Part shown: one piece after another, positions 7,814 through 11,159 of the stretch
Layout of the letters: each line of letters starts with the position of its first letter
Position numbering within the stretch: position 1 is the stretch's first letter
DNA from: Ferrithrix thermotolerans DSM 19514
GTDB taxonomy: Bacteria > Actinomycetota > Acidimicrobiia > Acidimicrobiales > Ilumatobacteraceae
Length of the DNA: 11,159 nt
NCBI GenBank assembly: GCA_945878705.1
Contig: CAMCUE010000018.1
Coordinates: 1-11,159, forward strand
Reading direction: 5' to 3'
The notes under the pieces: model-generated
Databases searched by the model: none
What the model was told of the DNA's origin: nothing
What the model saw: only the letters and a program-made list of their open reading frames with translations
Made by a program: the position numbers and the translations under genes

Positions 7814-9415
7814 TTAAATCTTCGCCACTTCAACAACATCAACGATTACCGTGCTACCTAATTTTGGAAATTTAGCGGTTGAAGAGACGCTTATCCGCAG
7901 TTGGCATTTACCAACTTGTTTGAACATTATTACGGAACCTTTTTTTAGCTCGCAAGATCCAGAAACAATTCGCACACTAGGTTTGCCGCGCGAAGCACTT
8001 CTCACCAAGTCTTTCACGGCGATATTTGTGCCAGTTTCAATTGCTGAGGAAGATGTCCAAACCCCGACGACGCGCATTGTTGAAGATGAAAATCGAATTT
8101 GTGGTGTTCCGCCAAGCGTTACTAAATCTCCTAGGCGCAAAAATGAGCCGAGGTCATTTAGTGTTGGCGTATATTTAAGTTCTTGCGACTGAGCAATGGC
8201 GATGCATTCAGCAGGTACCGTCAGTGTTGCTTCGCCAGGAGAACTACATCGGTACCATTGCAATCTTTCTGATTTCGGTAATTGCAAAGTACTGGCAACA
8301 ATTTCGACACCAATTCGAGCCAAGGGTGAGAACGTCGGATACGTAGTTTCGTTCGCCAGATATCCAAGTGCTCTAAAAATTGCATACACATTTACTAGAC
8401 CCGCGCCGAAAACTTCATCTCGTCCTGGTTCGCCGATGTCGTAGGCGGTTGCCAGAATCACTTCGCGAACTTGAACAGCCGTTAGCGCAGGGTTAGCAGC
8501 AATGATCAATGCTGCTACGCCGCTGATAAATGCTGCAGCCATTGATGTGCCGCTCATTGTTATATATGGTTCTGTAGAACTGATGCAGGTGCGCGTCGAG
8601 TCAATACGTCCTCCAATTCTAATAGTGGAGCAAATTCCGGTGCCAGGTGCTGAAATGTCGATGTAACTTCCGCGTTGTGTAAATGATGGCGAAGTCATCG
8701 TTTGATCTACTGCGGTAACTGCGAGTGTTTGATCATTTCCTGCTGGATAAGTAGTCGCAGCGGTTGGGCCCGCGTTTCCTGCGGCTGCTACGACGAGAAC
8801 GTTTCTGTCAGCAGCGAATCGAATGGCGCTTTGCAATGTTTCTGATTGACCGATGCCGCCCAGTGAAAGGTTGATTACCCGTGCACCACTTTCAATGGCG
8901 AATCGAATCGCAAGCGCGACATCGCTCTCTGAACCGTCGCCATTGCTGTCGAGTACTCGAATCGGAAGAATCTTTGCGAGTGGAGCCACACCAGCGATGC
9001 CGATGTCATTGTTTGATTGTGCCGCAATGATTCCAGCAACATGTGTTCCGTGTCCGATTGAGTCGACATCGTTTCCGCCTTCAGAAAGTCGACCACGAAT
9101 TATTGAGCGGCCTGGCAAAATATTTTGCAGAAGATCGTTGTTCGGTCCAGAACCTGAATCAATTACGGCGACAATTACATTTGCGCCAGTTGAGACGCTC
9201 CAAACTTCGTTGGCGTGTATTATCTGCAGTCCCCATTGCGCTTCGTATCCTGCGTCGACGCCCATTGCCTCAACTTGCGCTGAAACTTGTGCATCTTGGT
9301 CAGTAGACGCTGTGATTGATGCCGATGTTGTCGCCAGTGCGGGCGAACTTGCGAAAAATAATGAAAATAAAGTTGTAGCGGCGATTAGAAGTTTCAATAA
9401 ACTATTTTTTTTCAA
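7814..9415 (-). CDS. Secreted subtilisin-like (S8) serine peptidase with C-terminal beta modules
   Basis: The 533-aa precursor starts with a signal peptide: MKKNSLLKLL, a hydrophobic core to about residue 22, and an ALA site near residue 28. The mature enzyme has the subtilase triad Asp86 (AVIDSGSG), His122 (GHGTHVAG) and Ser291 (MSGTSMAAA), plus oxyanion Asn214 (AAGNAGP). It should be an active, exported endopeptidase. There is almost no propeptide beyond about 40 residues. After the catalytic domain (to about 350) come two probable beta modules. One, at about 360-450, contains QWYRCSS...YTPTLNDLGSFLRL, an Ig-like repeat seen in actinobacterial surface proteins. The other, at about 475-530, has C488 and C504, which could form a disulfide. 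No LPXTG motif or membrane anchor is present. The start is TTG, directly abutting the fabI TAA; the codon upstream in frame is that stop, so no earlier start exists. Confidence 0.9.
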   Translation of the reverse strand: MKKNSLLKLLIAATTLFSLFFASSPALATTSASITASTDQDAQVSAQVEAMGVDAGYEAQWGLQIIHANEVWSVSTGANVIVAVIDSGSGPNNDLLQNILPGRSIIRGRLSEGGNDVDSIGHGTHVAGIIAAQSNNDIGIAGVAPLAKILPIRVLDSNGDGSESDVALAIRFAIESGARVINLSLGGIGQSETLQSAIRFAADRNVLVVAAAGNAGPTAATTYPAGNDQTLAVTAVDQTMTSPSFTQRGSYIDISAPGTGICSTIRIGGRIDSTRTCISSTEPYITMSGTSMAAAFISGVAALIIAANPALTAVQVREVILATAYDIGEPGRDEVFGAGLVNVYAIFRALGYLANETTYPTFSPLARIGVEIVASTLQLPKSERLQWYRCSSPGEATLTVPAECIAIAQSQELKYTPTLNDLGSFLRLGDLVTLGGTPQIRFSSSTMRVVGVWTSSSAIETGTNIAVKDLVRSASRGKPSVRIVSGSCELKKGSVIMFKQVGKCQLRISVSSTAKFPKLGSTVIVDVVEVAKI

Positions 9416-10183
9416 TTACGCACCCATCGCATGAAAGCCACCATCCACATGCACGATCTCCCCAGTTGTTGCAGGAAACCAGTCGCTAAGCATTGCGACG
9501 CAACTTCGAGCGACACAGTTTGAGTCGTTGACATCCCATCCAAGTGGTGCGCGCTCACCCCACACGTCTTCAAACGACCCGAAAGTCGGGATTGATTTCG
9601 CCGCCATTGTGCGAATTGGGCCAGCAGCAATCAGGTTGCAACGAATTTGTTTCGCTCCGAGAGCCTTGGCCAAGTAGCGGTTAGTGCTCTCAAGCGCCGA
9701 CTTCGCAACACCCATCCAGTTGTAAGCAGGCCAAGCAACAGTGTTGTCGAAGTCAAGACCAACGATTGAGCCACCATTTGTCATCAACGGAGTGAACGAC
9801 TCTGCGAGTGTCTTCAACGAGTATGCAGATATCTGCATCGCCACCGCGACATCAGCCCAACTGGCCGCCATAAAATCGTCGCCGAGACAAGCAGCCGGCG
9901 CAAAACCAATTGAATGCAACACGCCATCGACAACTCCGAGGTGTTGTTTGACTTCGTCACGAGCGCTTTGGGTATGTGCATCGACCGTCACATCAAATTC
10001 AACAACTGGTGCTGGTTTTTCTAACTTTCTAGCAGTGCGTTGTGTAATCGACAAGCCACGACCGGCACCAGTCAACACGATATTTGCCCCCTCGTGTTGT
10101 GCGAGTTGCGCGACACCGAAGGCCAATGAGGCATCAGTTAGCACTCCGGTTATAACAATATTTTTTCCATCGAGAATTCCCAT
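9416..10183 (-). CDS. fabI: Enoyl-[acyl-carrier-protein] reductase (NADH), InhA-like
   Basis: The 255-aa protein is a FabI/InhA enoyl-ACP reductase, which performs the last reduction of each fatty-acid elongation cycle in the cytoplasm. It has the SDR-like NAD-binding start GKNIVITGVLTDASLAFGVA. The catalytic signature is Y154-x-x-M157-x-x-x-K161 within WPAYNWMGVAKSALES, preceded by F145 in LDFDNT. This is the same arrangement as InhA F149/Y158/M161/K165. HSIGF (90-94) contains the equivalent of InhA Ser94, and AAGPIRT and VHVDGGFHAMG complete the family pattern. Length is slightly below InhA (269 aa). It is the first gene of the minus-strand unit, its TAA is immediately followed by the TTG start of the S8 peptidase, and its own ATG lies 7 bases from a TANNNT box, suggesting a leaderless mRNA. 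The InhA-like subtype is judged from motifs only. Confidence 0.94.
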   Translation of the reverse strand: MGILDGKNIVITGVLTDASLAFGVAQLAQHEGANIVLTGAGRGLSITQRTARKLEKPAPVVEFDVTVDAHTQSARDEVKQHLGVVDGVLHSIGFAPAACLGDDFMAASWADVAVAMQISAYSLKTLAESFTPLMTNGGSIVGLDFDNTVAWPAYNWMGVAKSALESTNRYLAKALGAKQIRCNLIAAGPIRTMAAKSIPTFGSFEDVWGERAPLGWDVNDSNCVARSCVAMLSDWFPATTGEIVHVDGGFHAMGA

Positions 10184-10190
10184 CAGTTAA

Positions 10191-10196
10191 ACGGTA
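10191..10196 (-). promoter_or_regulatory. Putative -10 box for fabI (leaderless)
   Basis: On the minus strand the hexamer TACCGT fits the actinobacterial TANNNT -10 pattern and ends 7 bases before the fabI ATG. This spacing would place the transcription start at or next to the ATG. No clear -35 and no Shine-Dalgarno sequence are seen. The motif is short and could be chance. Confidence 0.35.
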
Positions 10197-10261
10197 GTTG
10201 ATTGGCGAGCAGTTTCATTGAGCCTGTGCAATCAATCTTTAAAACACACGGCGCTTTTATG

Positions 10262-10279
10262 GTTCGCTAGCAAGCGAAC
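10262..10279. promoter_or_regulatory. Perfect inverted repeat in the fabI/npdG divergent region, possible operator
   Basis: GTTCGCT-AGCA-AGCGAAC is a perfect 7-bp inverted repeat with a 4-base centre. It lies in the only sizeable divergent intergenic region, 22 bases before the npdG ATG, where the -35 and spacer of an npdG promoter would be. It may be a repressor or activator site. A hairpin is possible, but no T-run follows on either strand, so a terminator is unlikely. Confidence 0.4.
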
Positions 10280-10287
10280 AATCTAGA

Positions 10288-10293
10288 TAGCGT
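10288..10293 (+). promoter_or_regulatory. Putative -10 box for npdG (leaderless)
   Basis: TAGCGT fits TANNNT and ends 8 bases before ATG 10302, the spacing expected for a leaderless transcript. There is no Shine-Dalgarno sequence before this ATG, which agrees with leaderless initiation. It mirrors the box proposed for fabI on the other strand. The evidence is positional and weak. Confidence 0.35.
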
Positions 10294-10301
10294 TGCGTGT
10301 C

Positions 10302-10973
10302 ATGCGGATTGGTATTCTCGGTGGAACTGGCCCCGCGGGAAGCGCCCTGGGTTTGCGATTGGCTTCAGTTGGCTACGAAGTTGTTCTCGGATCGCGAGAT
10401 CCACAGCGTGCTTCGTCGATCTGCGCTGATCTTGCGCGCAAGTGGCCAAATTTTGATTTGAATCTAAATGGTGGCGACAATCACACTGCAGCGAATAGCG
10501 AACTCATCGTGATTGCAACTCCGTGGGATTCAGCGGCAACGATAGTTAATGACCACACAAAAGAATTAGTCGGCAAAATAGTTGTGACAATGGCTAATGC
10601 TCTGGTTCGTGTTGGAAAAGAATTTCAACCACTTGTGCCGCCGCGCGGAAGCATCGCAGCACACATTCAAGCCGAGATTCCGTTGTCCCGTGTGGTTGCG
10701 GCATTTCAACATTTGCCAGCCACTGAACTCGGTAATTTGACGCATGAAGTTGATAGCGATGTTTTAATTTGCTCTGACGACCCGACTGCGACGGCTGTGA
10801 TCTGCGAAATGGTTGCAAAGATTCCTGGTTGTAGACCGCTTAATGCAGGCACTCTCTCAAATGCGTTAGCGATTGAAGCCTTCACCGCCGTGTTGTTGCA
10901 ATTAAATGTTCGTTATAAAACACGCGTTGCACCTCGACTCACTGGTATTCCTGATCGTGGTGATGCTGGGTGA
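10302..10973 (+). CDS. npdG: NADPH-dependent F420 reductase (F420H2:NADP oxidoreductase)
   Basis: The 223-aa protein matches the F420-dependent NADP reductase family, which moves hydride between coenzyme F420 and NADP in the cytoplasm. It begins with the Rossmann loop MRIGILGGTGPAG. Next comes VVLGSRD (27-33), where Ser-Arg is suited to holding the NADP 2'-phosphate. Later conserved segments are VIATPWD, VVTMANAL, PPRGSIAAHIQAEIP and VVAAFQHLPATEL, all typical of the family, and the length is normal. ATG 10302 is chosen because MRIGILGGTG is the usual N-terminus; an in-frame TTG at 10293 would add three residues. It is divergent from fabI and two bases from the mshC-like start, so it heads a cotranscribed pair. 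It implies that the organism makes F420. Confidence 0.88.
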   Translation: MRIGILGGTGPAGSALGLRLASVGYEVVLGSRDPQRASSICADLARKWPNFDLNLNGGDNHTAANSELIVIATPWDSAATIVNDHTKELVGKIVVTMANALVRVGKEFQPLVPPRGSIAAHIQAEIPLSRVVAAFQHLPATELGNLTHEVDSDVLICSDDPTATAVICEMVAKIPGCRPLNAGTLSNALAIEAFTAVLLQLNVRYKTRVAPRLTGIPDRGDAG

Positions 10974-10975
10974 CG

Positions 10976-11159
10976 ATGAAACTTTATGACACTGCGCAAC
11001 AATGTGTCATAGATTTTGCGCCAGGCAAAGAAGTCTTGATGTATACATGTGGCATCACGCCATATGATGCGACGCACATTGGCCATGCATTTACATTTAT
11101 TAGTTATGATATTTTGCAGCGTCATCTGATTGATAAAGGACACACCGTCAAATGTGTTC
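10976..11159 (+). CDS. mshC: MshC-like cysteine ligase (mycothiol synthesis) or cysteinyl-tRNA synthetase, N-terminal part
   Basis: Only the first 61 codons are in the window. The start MKLYDT, then C25-G-I-T-P-Y-D-A-T-H-I-G-H37, is the class I cysteine-activating fold, with the zinc-ligand Cys25 and the HIGH-type motif THIGH (33-37). The form CGITPYDATH is that of MshC, which joins cysteine to glucosaminyl-inositol in mycothiol synthesis. Bacterial CysS usually reads CGPTVYDxxHIGN, so MshC is favoured. I cannot see the KMSKS region or the rest of the zinc site, so cysteinyl-tRNA synthetase is not excluded. The ATG lies two bases after the npdG stop, so translation is probably coupled. Placing it next to an F420 reductase groups two actinobacterial redox-cofactor functions. 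Confidence 0.75.
   Translation, partial: MKLYDTAQQCVIDFAPGKEVLMYTCGITPYDATHIGHAFTFISYDILQRHLIDKGHTVKCV

Noticed and set aside
8853..9434. 193-aa plus-strand open frame opposite the S8 peptidase
   Set aside because: The antisense strand encodes the full subtilase triad and signal peptide, and the frame on this strand is a low-complexity shadow.
9741..10190. 149-aa plus-strand open frame opposite fabI
   Set aside because: It is antisense to the conserved NAD-binding and catalytic parts of FabI, with no start signal or family features.
10198..10235. Inverted repeat TTGATTG ... CAATCAA in the fabI/npdG gap
   Set aside because: The arms are only 7 bp, AT-rich and 24 bases apart, so chance occurrence is likely.

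Overview
The window looks like a chromosomal segment of a moderately AT-rich, compact actinobacterium, most likely from the class Acidimicrobiia (planktonic Ilumatobacter-like groups). The evidence is the combination of a proteasome activator (Bpa), an actinobacterial-type DnaE with a complete PHP proofreading site, an InhA-like enoyl-ACP reductase, an F420-dependent NADP reductase and a mycothiol-ligase (MshC)-like start. The lineage call is inference from gene content. I see no RNA gene, CRISPR array, insertion sequence or phage gene. Almost every base is coding, and most adjacent same-strand genes are 0 to 19 bases apart.

Layout. Bases 1-4443 (+) hold the 3' end of an alkaline-phosphatase-superfamily gene, then bpa, then dnaE, whose start overlaps the bpa stop by one base (TAATG). 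The dnaE reading frame is interrupted by one in-frame TAA at 1930-1932. Both sides stay in the same frame and together would encode a normal-length polymerase of 1175 codons. After an 84-base gap, 4528-5809 (+) holds an unrecognised 218-aa protein and a nitroreductase-family protein. From 5818 to 10183 three minus-strand genes form one tight unit, transcribed fabI/inhA-like, then a secreted S8 serine peptidase, then a DUF255/YyaL thioredoxin-domain protein, with junctions of 0 and 1 base. A 118-base divergent promoter region (10184-10301) separates fabI from a plus-strand unit of an F420-dependent NADP reductase (npdG) and the first 61 codons of an mshC-like gene that runs off the window.

How the genes fit together. 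The left part pairs protein turnover (Bpa opens the 20S proteasome without ATP) with replication (DnaE). The right part pairs fatty-acid elongation (FabI, using NADH) and low-molecular-weight redox metabolism (F420/NADPH exchange, mycothiol synthesis), with a nitroreductase nearby. The window shows no obvious new defence or mobile system. Its most unusual point is the clean nonsense interruption of the replicative polymerase, exactly between the PHP proofreading domain and the polymerase catalytic residues. The simplest explanations are a sequencing or assembly substitution error or a recent mutation. A two-chain polymerase made by termination-reinitiation is the exciting alternative.
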